A DNA stretch of 62,213 bases from Planctomycetales bacterium (GCA_020426625.1 JAGQPR010000002.1:1-62213), one strand, 5' to 3'; positions 20,040 to 29,512 are shown, counted from the stretch's first letter. Program-made: numbers and translations. Notes: generated from the sequence alone by a model not told the origin.

Positions 20040-21041
20040 ATGAGGCGATCGCGTCTATTTTGGTATTGGCTTATCGCATTTTATGGCTGCTGGATAAGCT
20101 TGGTATTCTTCCTGAATCTATGGCCTGTGGTGCAAGCTCATTGGCCCATTGCGTTGTCGATGGCCTTCGGCTCGTACATTGCCGGTTCGACGCCCATGGG
20201 TGGCGGCACGGTCGGATTTCCAGTCTTGGTTCTGTTCTTTGGCCTACCTGGATCCTTGGGTAGAAACTTTGCATTGGCCGTGCAGTCGATCGGCATGGTA
20301 TCAGCCAGCATCTATATCGTTTCCAAAGGCCGACCAGTCGAATGGCGGATCTTACGTCCTACCATGGTCGGCAGTCTAGTGGGTACGCCAGCGGGAGCAA
20401 TATTCATCGCACCTTTAATACCCGATCTCTGGGTCAAATTGGTGTTCGCCGTGGTCTGGTGCAGCTTTGGCATCATGCATATCTTCAAATTGAACGAATT
20501 GATCGAAGCACGTGGAGAAAACGAACGATTTACTCGCTGGTGTTTGCCTATTGGGTTTTTCACCGGGCTCGCGGGTGGCATTGTCTCATCCATCACGGGA
20601 GTGGGTATCGACATGATGTTGTACGCTACGCTCGTATTGTTGTTTCAGGCGGACCTGAAGATTTCGATTCCCACCTCGGTAATCATCATGGCATTTACTT
20701 CGCTTCTCGGCATTGCCACCAATTGGCTCTTGGCCCAGCTGCAGCCCAATCGTTACATCATTGATCCCGAGGTATTTGGCAATTGGATTGCTGCGGCTCC
20801 AGTCGTCGCTGTTGGAGCGCCATTTGGAGCTTACGTGGTCGAATTGATTTCCCGCAGGCCAACGCTAATCTTGGTTTCCTTGCTGTGCGTTGTTCAATTC
20901 GTTTGGATGCTGTACAGCGAACGCGTCAGCGGCTGGGTGCTGGTGTGTGCTGTTGCCGCAGTGATCTTGGTCAACGGTCTGTTCCACGTGCTCTACCGTT
21001 GGGGGCGTGGGGAGCAAATCCTGTCTGGCAAAACTACTTGA
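20040..21041 (+). CDS. TSUP (TauE/SafE) family membrane permease
   Basis: 333 residues, strongly hydrophobic, with about eight membrane helices. The two halves carry the Gly-rich motifs typical of TSUP transporters: GSTPMGGGTVGFPVLVLFFG in the first half and GLAGGIVSSITGVGIDMMLY in the second. The family exports or imports sulfite, sulfoacetate, taurine-derived or other small organosulfur anions. The ATG at 20040 is close to the divergent ArsR gene and the candidate operator, which suggests repression by that regulator. The 3' end overlaps the stop of the convergent hydrolase gene by 8 nt. The substrate cannot be read from sequence. Confidence 0.9.
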   Translation: MRRSRLFWYWLIAFYGCWISLVFFLNLWPVVQAHWPIALSMAFGSYIAGSTPMGGGTVGFPVLVLFFGLPGSLGRNFALAVQSIGMVSASIYIVSKGRPVEWRILRPTMVGSLVGTPAGAIFIAPLIPDLWVKLVFAVVWCSFGIMHIFKLNELIEARGENERFTRWCLPIGFFTGLAGGIVSSITGVGIDMMLYATLVLLFQADLKISIPTSVIIMAFTSLLGIATNWLLAQLQPNRYIIDPEVFGNWIAAAPVVAVGAPFGAYVVELISRRPTLILVSLLCVVQFVWMLYSERVSGWVLVCAVAAVILVNGLFHVLYRWGRGEQILSGKTT

Positions 21042-22737
21042 TCGTAAAGTCAATTTGGCCCAGCCCCCCGTAGTCGGCCGAATAATGTCCTGGCTCAGCG
21101 ATATGTACGGTGCCTAACGCTCCCGCGATAACGATGTCACCAGAACGCAGTGTATATCCTTGGTCGACAATTTGATTGACAACTGTGATCAAGTGTGACC
21201 ACAGCCCAGCGTTGATCGCGTCGCCCTCGACCTGATGCAACGGCTTGCCGTCCATTTTCAGGACAATGTGAAGGTCGCTTGGCCGATAGTCATCAGGACT
21301 GGTGGATGTGCTGGCGACCAAGTACTTCTTCGACCCAATATTGGCCGCGGCTATGTCGGCCGCACGAAGTTCTCCAGACATTCGCGACTTAAGATCGATC
21401 GGCAACTCAATCACTGGCACTATCGCGTCGAAGGCGCCCTTGATTTGCTTTTCGGTAGAAATGTGGGTTGCAATATCCAACCCACGGCTGACGATAAAAC
21501 CCAATTCCGTTTCAATTGCCGTCGGCCCCAACGTAGACAAATCCAACTGCACGATTTCGTCCGCAGCGGTCCATCCCGAACGAAACAGCACACCAGTCAT
21601 CGGGCCAGTCAGCCCCACACTCTGTTGAGCAGCGGCGGTTACAAAACCAGCTTTGTAACCCGCAATCGTGTCGGCGGAATTCTGTGCCTTGACTAACAAA
21701 CGTTGTACAGCATAACCATTGTCCAGCGTCGCCAGCCGATTCAGGTCTGTCAGGGGTCTTAGGCTTGTCGCGGCGGGAAGGCGCTCGGCAAGTTCCATTG
21801 CATAGCTGGAGACAAAGCTTGGATCCAGGAAGCCCTGAGCGCGAATCCATTCAATGTAGCTGGCCTTCCAACCGCTCAATGGCAAGGCAGATTCTCGAGC
21901 GCCAAAACCATGCCCACCCTCGCGATAGATGTGCATTTCGCAGCCCACGTTCTTCTTCTTCAGCTCTAGGGCTAGTGCCAAGCTGTTTATGCTGGCATCC
22001 ATGAACGCGTGTACGATGAACATCTCCGGCGTGCTACTAGCGTCCAATTTGTCAGCTATGTCAGCTCGCAGTTCTCCGGACCGAGAAACCAGCCCTCCCG
22101 GATAAACCAAGCACGCCGAAGCCGGACGGCAGGAGAATTGATCTGCTGCATCGATTGGCTCGTAGCCTCGCCTGTCGTTATGGGTCGCCAACAGGAGAGC
22201 CACTTCGCCTCCTGCCGAAAATCCCATGATCCCAAGTCGTTGGCCATCAATGTGGAACTCGTCAGCTCGACTTCGAATCAAGCCCACAGCGCGCTGCACA
22301 TCCAAGAGCGCGGTCGACGACGGGCTCGGTACGCGGTACTTTAATACGAAAACCGAGATTCCAAGCGGGTTCAACCAGTCGGCGATTTCCACGCCTTCGT
22401 GTTCGTATGCCAGTCGCTGCATGCCCCCGCCCGGACAGACTACGACGGCGCTTCCGGTGCGTTTTTCCTCCGGCGCCAAAAACACTGCTACCTTGGGAAT
22501 GGCAATGTTTGTGTACTGATCAAAGGTTCTTCTTCTGCTTGTTACCAACTGCTCACCCTGGCTGGGATCCGCTCCGGTCGCGCCAGGGGCTTTTCCTGGT
22601 GGCCAAAGTTCAAACAACTCCGAGGGTTGAGCGGCTGGTAGCGGATTGAGGCTGGTGCCTGTTGCAAGCGCTAACACGACCAGCGTGCTCAACTGCCGGA
22701 GAACAAAACGGAGGAAGTGGCATCTTGTGTGATTCAT
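21034..22737 (-). CDS. Secreted alpha/beta-hydrolase fused to MhpD-like hydratase domain
   Basis: About 567 residues from the ATG at 22735-22737, chosen because it starts a signal peptide (FVLRQLSTLVVLALATGTS); a frame to 22782 adds 15 residues. The first domain is an esterase/lipase of the acetylxylan-esterase type: oxyanion loop CPGGGMQRLAYEHEG (about 101-115), nucleophile Ser174 in GFSAGGE, late His in YREGGHGFGAR. From about residue 310 a second domain matches the 2-keto-4-pentenoate hydratase/oxaloacetate decarboxylase (MhpD-like, FAH fold) family: YAVQRLLVKAQ, IAGYKAGFVTAA, ETELGFIVSRGLD, GDIVIAGALGTVHIAEPGHY. The joint is in one frame with no stop, so this is a real fusion. Secretion of an MhpD-type domain is odd, since those enzymes are cytoplasmic. 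The combined reaction is unknown. Confidence 0.85.
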   Translation of the reverse strand: MNHTRCHFLRFVLRQLSTLVVLALATGTSLNPLPAAQPSELFELWPPGKAPGATGADPSQGEQLVTSRRRTFDQYTNIAIPKVAVFLAPEEKRTGSAVVVCPGGGMQRLAYEHEGVEIADWLNPLGISVFVLKYRVPSPSSTALLDVQRAVGLIRSRADEFHIDGQRLGIMGFSAGGEVALLLATHNDRRGYEPIDAADQFSCRPASACLVYPGGLVSRSGELRADIADKLDASSTPEMFIVHAFMDASINSLALALELKKKNVGCEMHIYREGGHGFGARESALPLSGWKASYIEWIRAQGFLDPSFVSSYAMELAERLPAATSLRPLTDLNRLATLDNGYAVQRLLVKAQNSADTIAGYKAGFVTAAAQQSVGLTGPMTGVLFRSGWTAADEIVQLDLSTLGPTAIETELGFIVSRGLDIATHISTEKQIKGAFDAIVPVIELPIDLKSRMSGELRAADIAAANIGSKKYLVASTSTSPDDYRPSDLHIVLKMDGKPLHQVEGDAINAGLWSHLITVVNQIVDQGYTLRSGDIVIAGALGTVHIAEPGHYSADYGGLGQIDFTIK

Positions 22738-22860
22738 GTTACTCTCGATTGCAGATGGGAAAGAGGGAAAGGAGGCTGGCAAGACTGGGCGGGAGTCTTG
22801 AAATTGATCGTGGGAGCAATAGGAGACCTAGCGAAAGGTCTCGCTCATCAATAGGATAGC

Positions 22861-23280
22861 GTGAATCCATCTCAGCCGCACGTTTTGCAACATCTCAACC
22901 GTGTTCCAGAGGTTCTGGCAGGTAGAATTCCTGTAGTTGATTCGCAGGTCCGGCAGCGGACGCGCGTGGAGCTCATATCAAGTTTGATGAAGAAGAGGCC
23001 AGCCGAAATTCGCCGTCAGCAACTTCCTCAGGCCATCGTCACTCCCTGGGTGGATCTCATCTACTGCGGCGGGGCCTCAATCTTGGTCTTGATCGGCCTG
23101 TTTGTAATGTCTGCTGTTACACCTGAGAACCGAATTTTCAGCCGCGGCATCGATTGGAACAACCTGGTACTTTTCTCTTTACTGATCAATTTCCCGCACT
23201 GTATCGCGTGTAGCAGCATATGGAAAATTAGAAATCCGCAAGTACGAAAGCAGCTCTTTTCCCATCTGGCGGTCAAGTGA
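22861..23280 (+). CDS. Small two-helix membrane protein, possibly truncated
   Basis: 139 residues from GTG 22861. The first ~65 residues are soluble and basic. Two hydrophobic segments follow (LIYCGGASILVLIGLFVMS and NLVLFSLLINFPHCIACSS), then an abrupt basic tail. The second segment with its NFPH motif looks like the first part of a longer multi-helix membrane protein, so the frame may be a 5' fragment closed by a random stop. It ends 1 nt before the glycosyltransferase ATG at 23282, which argues that it is translated and coupled. No function is recognised. Confidence 0.5.
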   Translation: MNPSQPHVLQHLNRVPEVLAGRIPVVDSQVRQRTRVELISSLMKKRPAEIRRQQLPQAIVTPWVDLIYCGGASILVLIGLFVMSAVTPENRIFSRGIDWNNLVLFSLLINFPHCIACSSIWKIRNPQVRKQLFSHLAVK

Positions 23281-23281
23281 C

Positions 23282-24379
23282 ATGCGTGACCGCTGGAGAA
23301 TACTCGTGATCATTTCCGGAGGCTTTAGCGGTGCGGCAAAGTATGCCGTCAACCAATCACTGTGGTTACATGAACGTGGGCACCAAGTCACTACCGTTTG
23401 CATGCCCGATACGTGGCCGGAAAAAGAACTCATTCGACGTGGAATTAAGCCCTGGTCATCCTCGCTCAGCTCGTGGGGGCCTAGTGAGTTTCGTCGCATG
23501 GCCAAGCTGATCGCCGAGGAAAAGATAGATCTGGTTCACACCCACAACACCCGCGCTCACGTTTTTGGGGCAATTCTTCGTTCTTGGGTTCGCCTGCCAG
23601 TTGTAGCGACCGCCCATCATCGGCATTTTCACTTTCACTGGCCGATGAACGACTTGGTCATCGCCAACTCGGAAGCCACCAAACGCTTTCATCGGCGCGC
23701 ACATTTACTATCAGCTCGAAAACTACAGTTGCTTTATTGTCCGATCGACACCGAGACCTTTGACAGAGTCAATCAACTCGAGATCGACAAGACCCGCGCT
23801 CGCTGGGACCTAACTCCTGATGATCTATCGATTGCCATCGTCGGCAATGTTATCGTCAGAAAGGGACACGACATTCTCATTTCCGCCATGCCCAGAATCT
23901 TGCACAGGTTCCCATCAACCAAGCTTGTCGTAGTGGGCCCTAAACAGACCAAGTTTGCTCTGCACTGCCAAGCGATGGCCAGGAAGCTAGGAGTGGACCA
24001 CGCTTTGCGCTGGGTGGGATTCGAGACCAATATGGCACAGGCCATGCATGCGATTGATGTATGCATTTGTTCTTCCCGTGAAGAATCTTTTGGCTTGACT
24101 GCCGCTGAAGCGCATGCGGCTGGGAAGCCGGTCGTGGCCTCTCGCGTAGGTGGGTTGACCGAGATTGTCGGCCATGAAACGACGGGTATCGTCGTGTCGC
24201 CCAAGTCCGCTGAACAGCTGGCCGATGCGGTAATCCGCTTGCTCGCGGACACTCAGCTCAGGCACGATCTGGGGCAGCAAGGTCGCGAGCATGTGCAGAG
24301 GTTGTTTCGAATCGATAAACACATTGATGAGTTGGAGTCGATATACGGAAACCTGTTAAACCATTTGCCGAACGGTTGA
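23282..24379 (+). CDS. Glycosyltransferase family 4 (GT-B fold)
   Basis: 365 residues. The N-terminal Rossmann lobe begins ISGGFSGAAKYAVNQSLWLHERGH and includes DLVHTHNTRAHVFGA. The C-terminal lobe has IVGNVIVRKGHDILISAM and the donor-binding E-x7-E region SSREESFGLTAAEAHAAGKPVVASRVGG. These are hallmarks of retaining GT4 enzymes that use a nucleotide-sugar donor and build lipopolysaccharide or exopolysaccharide. There is no signal peptide, so it acts in the cytoplasm. It follows a small membrane protein by 1 nt and converges on the sulfatase gene. The acceptor and sugar cannot be assigned. Confidence 0.9.
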   Translation: MRDRWRILVIISGGFSGAAKYAVNQSLWLHERGHQVTTVCMPDTWPEKELIRRGIKPWSSSLSSWGPSEFRRMAKLIAEEKIDLVHTHNTRAHVFGAILRSWVRLPVVATAHHRHFHFHWPMNDLVIANSEATKRFHRRAHLLSARKLQLLYCPIDTETFDRVNQLEIDKTRARWDLTPDDLSIAIVGNVIVRKGHDILISAMPRILHRFPSTKLVVVGPKQTKFALHCQAMARKLGVDHALRWVGFETNMAQAMHAIDVCICSSREESFGLTAAEAHAAGKPVVASRVGGLTEIVGHETTGIVVSPKSAEQLADAVIRLLADTQLRHDLGQQGREHVQRLFRIDKHIDELESIYGNLLNHLPNG

Positions 24380-24386
24380 AGAAAGT

Positions 24387-25922
24387 TCAGCGGCGGGGGG
24401 CGCTGCGGCCACTGCTCTTTATCTCTTCCAACTTGGCCTTCAGCTCGGTTGCGATTTCAGGGTGCTGGCCAAGCAGATTTTTCGACTCTGCCGGATCCGT
24501 TCGCAAGTTGTACAGTTGGCTTGGCGCGTCCTGGTCCTCGCCAACGTGTTCAAGCGATTTCAGCTGACCACGTGAATAATCGTTGCCGCCAGAGCCACGA
24601 TGATCGAGGTATTTCCAGTCTCCCTGGCGTATCGCCAAAGCCAGACTCATCGTTTGATGGACAGTAACTTGCCGAACCTCCGCCGAAAATGGATCTAGCA
24701 GTACAGGCGAAAAATCGACACTATCCTCGGCTGCTTCATTGGGCAGGTCGTAGCCAGTGATGGCAGCACAGGTTGCCATGATGTCGGTCAGACATACCGT
24801 TTGTGATGCGACGGTACCCGCTGGCACAGTGCCCGGCCAGCGGACGAGCATGGGAACGCGATGGCCGCCTTCCCAATTATCGCGTTTCATTCCCCGCCAA
24901 GGTCTGGCCCCATCATGTTGGTGTTTTTCGCGCATGTTCAGCACGGTGCCAACTTCCGGGCCGTTGTCGCTAGTGACGATAACCAGAGTATCATCTACCA
25001 AGCCTAGCTGATCCAGTTTCTGCAGTAGTTGGCCGACGATGTCATCGAATTCGAAAATAAAATCACCGTGGGGGCCCGCTGACGTTTTGCCAACGAAGTC
25101 GCGCCCTGGAAACGATGGTAGGTGGACAGCTTGCGTCGAATGAAACAAGAAGAACGGCTTGCCCGATCCGGATTGAGTGTGCGCGTCGAGAAACGAAAGA
25201 CTCTTCTGCAAGAAAACCTGGTCGACCTCTTCATGCACAAAGTCAGGGGCGACAAAGCCAGGTCTGCAGTCAAATGACCACGCGTGTTGTGGCAAATTGT
25301 CCGTGTCGATCAGCCGTTCCGGCGGAGTGGGAATGCGATCCCCATCCATGAACGCGTATAGCCAATCTGTGGTCGGGCAACAGACTGTGCCAAAGAAGTG
25401 ATCAAAGCCGCGATGGATGGGTCCATCGGTAACCGGTCGCGAGTAATCAATCCGCTTCACCGCCTCCAATCCGTTTTCATTGATTGGCTGACCGCTGTGA
25501 TCTTGAAACGACATGCCGATGTGCCACTTGCCAAACATGGCGGTTTCATACCCCTGAGCATGCAGCATTGAGGGTAGAGTCAGCCGATCCGCGGTGATCA
25601 AACATGGACCGCCAACCCCGGTGAATACTCCTCGATAATTCAGCCGAAAGGCCATGCGACCAGTCATGATGCTGTAGCGCGTCGGAGTGCAGACCGTCGC
25701 CGGACTGTGCGCGTCAGTGAAACGCATCCCTTCAGCCGCCAGGCGGTCAAGGTTTGGCGTCGGAACGCGACACTCGGGGTTGTAGCAGCCCACATCGCCG
25801 TATCCGAGATCATCCGCCAGAATCAGCAGAATATTGGGCGACTTGGCGAATACACGCGGCGACGAATAGAACCCGAGAATTGCCAGCGATATCAGCTGGG
25901 CTGTCAGCCAGATTTTGTTCAT
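24387..25922 (-). CDS. Secreted sulfatase (arylsulfatase A family)
   Basis: About 511 residues from the ATG at 25920-25922, which opens a signal peptide (WLTAQLISLAILGFYSS). A frame to 25964 adds 14 unlikely residues. Metal-binding Asp37-Asp38 lie in ILADDLGYGDVGC. The formylglycine motif is CTPTRYSIMTGR with Cys78, so this is a Cys-type sulfatase needing maturation by a formylglycine-generating enzyme. The downstream FGKWHIG and VIVTSDNGPE motifs are also intact. Planctomycetes carry many such enzymes for desulfating algal polysaccharides. It stands alone here, convergent with the GT4 gene. The substrate is unknown. Confidence 0.93.
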   Translation of the reverse strand: MNKIWLTAQLISLAILGFYSSPRVFAKSPNILLILADDLGYGDVGCYNPECRVPTPNLDRLAAEGMRFTDAHSPATVCTPTRYSIMTGRMAFRLNYRGVFTGVGGPCLITADRLTLPSMLHAQGYETAMFGKWHIGMSFQDHSGQPINENGLEAVKRIDYSRPVTDGPIHRGFDHFFGTVCCPTTDWLYAFMDGDRIPTPPERLIDTDNLPQHAWSFDCRPGFVAPDFVHEEVDQVFLQKSLSFLDAHTQSGSGKPFFLFHSTQAVHLPSFPGRDFVGKTSAGPHGDFIFEFDDIVGQLLQKLDQLGLVDDTLVIVTSDNGPEVGTVLNMREKHQHDGARPWRGMKRDNWEGGHRVPMLVRWPGTVPAGTVASQTVCLTDIMATCAAITGYDLPNEAAEDSVDFSPVLLDPFSAEVRQVTVHQTMSLALAIRQGDWKYLDHRGSGGNDYSRGQLKSLEHVGEDQDAPSQLYNLRTDPAESKNLLGQHPEIATELKAKLEEIKSSGRSAPRR

Positions 25923-26386
25923 GAATTCACCTTCAGGCAACACGTTTACACATCGTGATATCAATCTAGCACAGCTGGTTCAACCATATTGGCGTGGGAA
26001 TGTTCGATCAATGACAGTCGCCTTTCGCGCCTCGATAGTAGCGCTTTTCCGACACTTCGCGCTGGGATTCCGACCCTCCCTTCCGCAAGTTGCGTGAAAG
26101 CAATCAAGTTGCGGGGACAGGGTTGGTTACGGTTACCCAGCGATGGCGTTCGCCGAGACGTGTCAAAAAACTCTCGCAAAAATGAGGGCGTCAGGGTTGC
26201 AGTTCCAGGATTTAAGGGTATTATCATTCACGCTGCAGGCAGGCTAATGTCGTCGGCGTCGCAATTAAGCCAAATCACCTCGTTTGGAGCGCGGTAGACA
26301 CTCCTATCGAGCTGGATTGGCAACTTGAACGTAAAACTCGTGAGACATTGGTCGCAGCGTCTACCGGATCCCTCCTCCATCTTCAC
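25923..26386. other. Non-coding spacer upstream of the sulfatase gene
   Basis: No supportable gene. The segment around 25990-26070 resembles an interspersed planctomycete spacer repeat by general look only. Short minus-strand frames here have no ribosome site or recognisable motif. The region should hold the sulfatase promoter. Confidence 0.4.
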
Positions 26387-26481
26387 AACGTACAAAGTTA
26401 ATTCTGCCACCCCCTGATAAACGAATTAACCTCTTCGATCCTGTCTGATATCCCCATCAGGCAACTTTAACTTTGTACGTT
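26387..26481. repeat. Long hairpin with perfect 15-bp arms
   Basis: AACGTACAAAGTTAA (26387-26401) and TTAACTTTGTACGTT (26467-26481) are exact reverse complements 65 nt apart. A second pair, CCTGAT (26413-26418) and ATCAGG (26456-26461), is nested inside. It may be a MITE-like element, a structured RNA or a regulatory site. No gene overlaps it convincingly. Confidence 0.5.
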
Positions 26482-26559
26482 CTTTCCCTCTTCCGTCGGT
26501 GCAGTAATACTGAACTGAGCGGAACTGTGTAGATTTAGACTACTGCACTTTCCATATTG

Positions 26560-26690
26560 AATGCTCTGTCCATATTGAAAAGTGGCATAGGCATCTTGCC
26601 TGACGATGCAACTTCAGCAACCCAAACGCAGGCTTGAAGCCTACGCTATTGGCTATGTCGAACCCTAAATTTCAACCTGGACACAGCACT
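26560..26690. mobile_element. Degenerate MITE-like element, copy 2
   Basis: The termini AATGCTCTGTCC and GGACACAGCACT form an imperfect inverted repeat (10 of 12). The interior (AAGTGGCATAGGCATCTTGCC, CAGGCTTGAAGCCTACGC, ACCCTAAAT) matches in order the reverse complement of the element at 62000-62143. It has no coding capacity. It lies 55 nt upstream of the Gfo/Idh/MocA start. Confidence 0.55.
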
Positions 26691-26744
26691 ACCACCTAGA
26701 CCATCGACCAGATCCAAGACGAAATATCCAGCGAGGATTTGAGA

Positions 26745-28049
26745 TTGGAAATTGACGGCAAGAAAAGCGAGCCTGTAGCCGATGATTCGCGTCGCGAATT
26801 TTTGCGCGGCTCATCACTGTTGCTCGCTGGTGCGATGCCAGCAGGGTTCGCTCGCTCGCAAGCTGCCCCTTCCACGCCCGACTCTCCGCTGAAACTGGGC
26901 CTGATCGGTTGTGGACGACGTGGAATTTACCTGACCTGCCAATTGCTATCGCAGAATCCTGCCATGCAGTTGACTGCTGTAGCGGACATGTTTGGCGATC
27001 GCCTGCAGCAAGCAATGCGGACGGTCAATAGTCGACATCGCGAGCAGATTGCTGTTACGCAACGAACTCGCTTTTGTGGCTGGGATTCGTATCGTGAATT
27101 GATGTCCACCGACGTCGATGTCGTCATTCTGGCAACGTGCCCCGGCTTGAGACCACTGCACTTTGAAGAGGCTGTTGCCGCCGGTAAGGACGTTCTCGTT
27201 GCACGACCGGTAGCCACGGATATCGCAGGGCTACACCGTTTTCAGCGCGCATTCACTTCCGCTCAAGCCCAAAAACTGGCCGTGCGTGTGGACCTTGAGC
27301 ACCGGGCCAATTCGACGATCACGCAAACGCTCGAGCGAATCCATGAGGGTCTAATTGGCATCCCCATTTTTCTGCGTGCCTACAGCATCAGCCCGATATT
27401 GGGTAGCAAGTCGGCCGATGGCAGTGGGGATGAGTTCAGTAATCAGTTGCGTCACTGGCAACATCACGCCTGGACGTCGGGCGGCGGCATGCTCGAGCGC
27501 CACTCCGATCGTCTCGACCTGTGCAACCTGGTCATGCAGTCACTACCTGTAGAAGCGCAGGGCGTAGGAACGGCTGGTACCGAATGCTCAGGCTTCTTCG
27601 ACGAGCAAGCTCATCTGTCTGTCGAATTTCGCTATCCCTGCGGAGCTAGGCTGCAAAGCGTTTGGAGACGCAGCCAGTTGCCTTGGGGTGGATCAGAGTT
27701 GCTTGTTCACGGCTCCCAGGGAGCAGCTGATGTGCTGGGCGGTAGGATACTCAATCGCTCGGGTAAAGTGATTTGGCACGCCAGTTCCTCGGGTGAAGGT
27801 TTGGACCCTCCGCTGGCGGAAACTAGTGAATCGCAATTTGCATCAGACACTGCGATTTCTACCAGGCCGAGGTTTTCGACAAACCTGATCGAACCTGCGG
27901 AGGACAAGGTGGGTCAACGTGCGATCACTGGGACTCTTACGGCAATTCTTGGGAGAGAGGCAGCTCGACGGGCACAGCGCCTGCAGTTGAGTGATTTGCT
28001 GCAGTCGAATCAGTCCTTCCCTATGGCCTTGCCCAAAGCATATTGCTAG
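26745..28049 (+). CDS. Tat-exported Gfo/Idh/MocA-family oxidoreductase
   Basis: About 434 residues. I chose TTG 26745 because GAGGA (26733-26737) lies 7 nt before it; TTG 26739 would be too close. The N-terminus has a twin-arginine signal (SRREFLRGSSLLLAGAMPAG). The Rossmann nucleotide site is LGLIGCGRRGIYL. The middle shows the family pattern CPGLRPLHFEEAVAAGKDVLV, then ARPVATD where active members have EKP, so the catalytic Lys is replaced by Arg. The C-terminal sheet domain is present (GGGMLERHSDRLDLCNLV). Family enzymes use NAD(P) on sugars or inositols; the Tat signal places it in the periplasm. The Lys loss makes classical dehydrogenase activity doubtful. Confidence 0.85.
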   Translation: MEIDGKKSEPVADDSRREFLRGSSLLLAGAMPAGFARSQAAPSTPDSPLKLGLIGCGRRGIYLTCQLLSQNPAMQLTAVADMFGDRLQQAMRTVNSRHREQIAVTQRTRFCGWDSYRELMSTDVDVVILATCPGLRPLHFEEAVAAGKDVLVARPVATDIAGLHRFQRAFTSAQAQKLAVRVDLEHRANSTITQTLERIHEGLIGIPIFLRAYSISPILGSKSADGSGDEFSNQLRHWQHHAWTSGGGMLERHSDRLDLCNLVMQSLPVEAQGVGTAGTECSGFFDEQAHLSVEFRYPCGARLQSVWRRSQLPWGGSELLVHGSQGAADVLGGRILNRSGKVIWHASSSGEGLDPPLAETSESQFASDTAISTRPRFSTNLIEPAEDKVGQRAITGTLTAILGREAARRAQRLQLSDLLQSNQSFPMALPKAYC

Positions 28050-28243
28050 CAATACGGCCCACGTGTTGTTAGCAATGTCACCCACGCAGCTACTGGCGAT
28101 CCACCGACGTCCTCGAAATGCAAAAGTGCGATGCGCGTAAGGCGGCTTGGCGTTGACCGCTTGCATGCTCTTCCTCCATACTTGGTTACTTGGGACATTC
28201 TCGCAAAACAAGCATTTACGTTATTAGTAGTCGGAAACCACAA

Positions 28244-29512
28244 GTGTTGGATGAAAGTGACCTGAAAAGCTACTGTGACAGCGTTGCCATGCAGGCGCGG
28301 CAGGCTTCTCGCGCGCTGGCTGGGCTGTCAACTCAATCCAAGAATCGTTGGCTCCTGGAAAGCGCCGCGTTACTCGAGTCATCGACAAGTCAGATTCTGT
28401 CTCAAAACGCGATTGACGTGGCGGCGGCGCCGGAATTCGGATTGACCCCAGCTGCCATCGACCGTCTGCGTTTGGATGAACAGCGGATCTCTACGATGGC
28501 AACGGCATTGAGGGAGATTGCTGCGCTACAGGACCCGGTTGGAGAAATCCTTGAGGGCAGTGTCCGCCCGAACGGTTTAGAGATTCGCAAAGTCCGCGTA
28601 CCACTGGGCACGGTATTTTTCATTTACGAGTCGCGCCCGAACGTCACTGTCGACGCGGCCGCCATTTGCGTCAAGAGCGGCAATGCGGTGATTTTGCGGG
28701 GCGGCAAAGAAGCCCGACATTCCTCTGCTGTGTTAGTGGACCTGCTCTGCCAATCGGCAACATCCTGCGGTGTACCCCCAAATGCTGTGCAAATTGTCGG
28801 CACTGTTGACCGCGAAGCAGTTGGGCATTTCCTTTCGCTGTCCGATTACATCGACGTGGCTATTCCCCGAGGCGGTAAAGGACTGATTGAGCGCGTCGTG
28901 GCAGAAGCTTCGATGCCGGTCATCAAACACTTTGACGGTAATTGTCACGTGTTCGTCGACCAAACAGCCGACGAGCAACTGGCACTCGACATCGTCGTCA
29001 ATTCCAAGTGCCAGCGGATGGGGGTATGCAATGCTTGCGAGAGTTTGCTTGTCCACCGCGCGTCCGCAAACCGCTTGCTGGTCAAATTGTGCAACCGGCT
29101 TACCGATGAAGGAATTGAGATCCGAGGTGACGAAGATACCTGCCGACTCGTGCCAACTGCCAAGCCAGCAACCGAACAGGATTGGTACGAAGAATACCTA
29201 GGACCTATTATCAGTGTAAAGATCGTCGACGATGTCGATGCAGCGATTGAGCACATCAACCATTACGGGTCCCATCATACGGACGTCATCGTCACCCAAG
29301 ACTTGGAATCGTCACGACGGTTCACTGCTGGTGTGGATTCAAGTGCAGTGATGGTCAATGCAAGCAGTCGTTTTAACGATGGAGGCATGTTTGGCTTGGG
29401 CGCGGAGATTGGCATCAGCACCGATAAGTTCCATGCCCGTGGCCCGTGTGGCCTAAATGAACTGACGACGTACAAGTACATTGTCGTAGGCAACGGACAG
29501 ATCCGTTCGTAG
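28244..29512 (+). CDS. proA: Glutamate-5-semialdehyde dehydrogenase (gamma-glutamyl phosphate reductase)
   Basis: About 422 residues from GTG 28244, which has GGAAA 6 nt upstream and gives the usual ProA length (about 417); a TTG at 28190 would add 18 residues. Characteristic segments are [57 protein letters not shown] and the catalytic-Cys region [17 protein letters not shown], ending [18 protein letters not shown]. It reduces gamma-glutamyl phosphate to glutamate semialdehyde with NADPH in proline synthesis. proB is not adjacent, so the pathway is split. Cytoplasmic. Confidence 0.95.
   Translation: MLDESDLKSYCDSVAMQARQASRALAGLSTQSKNRWLLESAALLESSTSQILSQNAIDVAAAPEFGLTPAAIDRLRLDEQRISTMATALREIAALQDPVGEILEGSVRPNGLEIRKVRVPLGTVFFIYESRPNVTVDAAAICVKSGNAVILRGGKEARHSSAVLVDLLCQSATSCGVPPNAVQIVGTVDREAVGHFLSLSDYIDVAIPRGGKGLIERVVAEASMPVIKHFDGNCHVFVDQTADEQLALDIVVNSKCQRMGVCNACESLLVHRASANRLLVKLCNRLTDEGIEIRGDEDTCRLVPTAKPATEQDWYEEYLGPIISVKIVDDVDAAIEHINHYGSHHTDVIVTQDLESSRRFTAGVDSSAVMVNASSRFNDGGMFGLGAEIGISTDKFHARGPCGLNELTTYKYIVVGNGQIRS

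Noticed and set aside
25961..26227. 88-codon minus-strand frame upstream of the sulfatase
   Set aside because: No ribosome site, no domain and it overlaps the sulfatase leader; it reads like a spacer repeat translated by chance.
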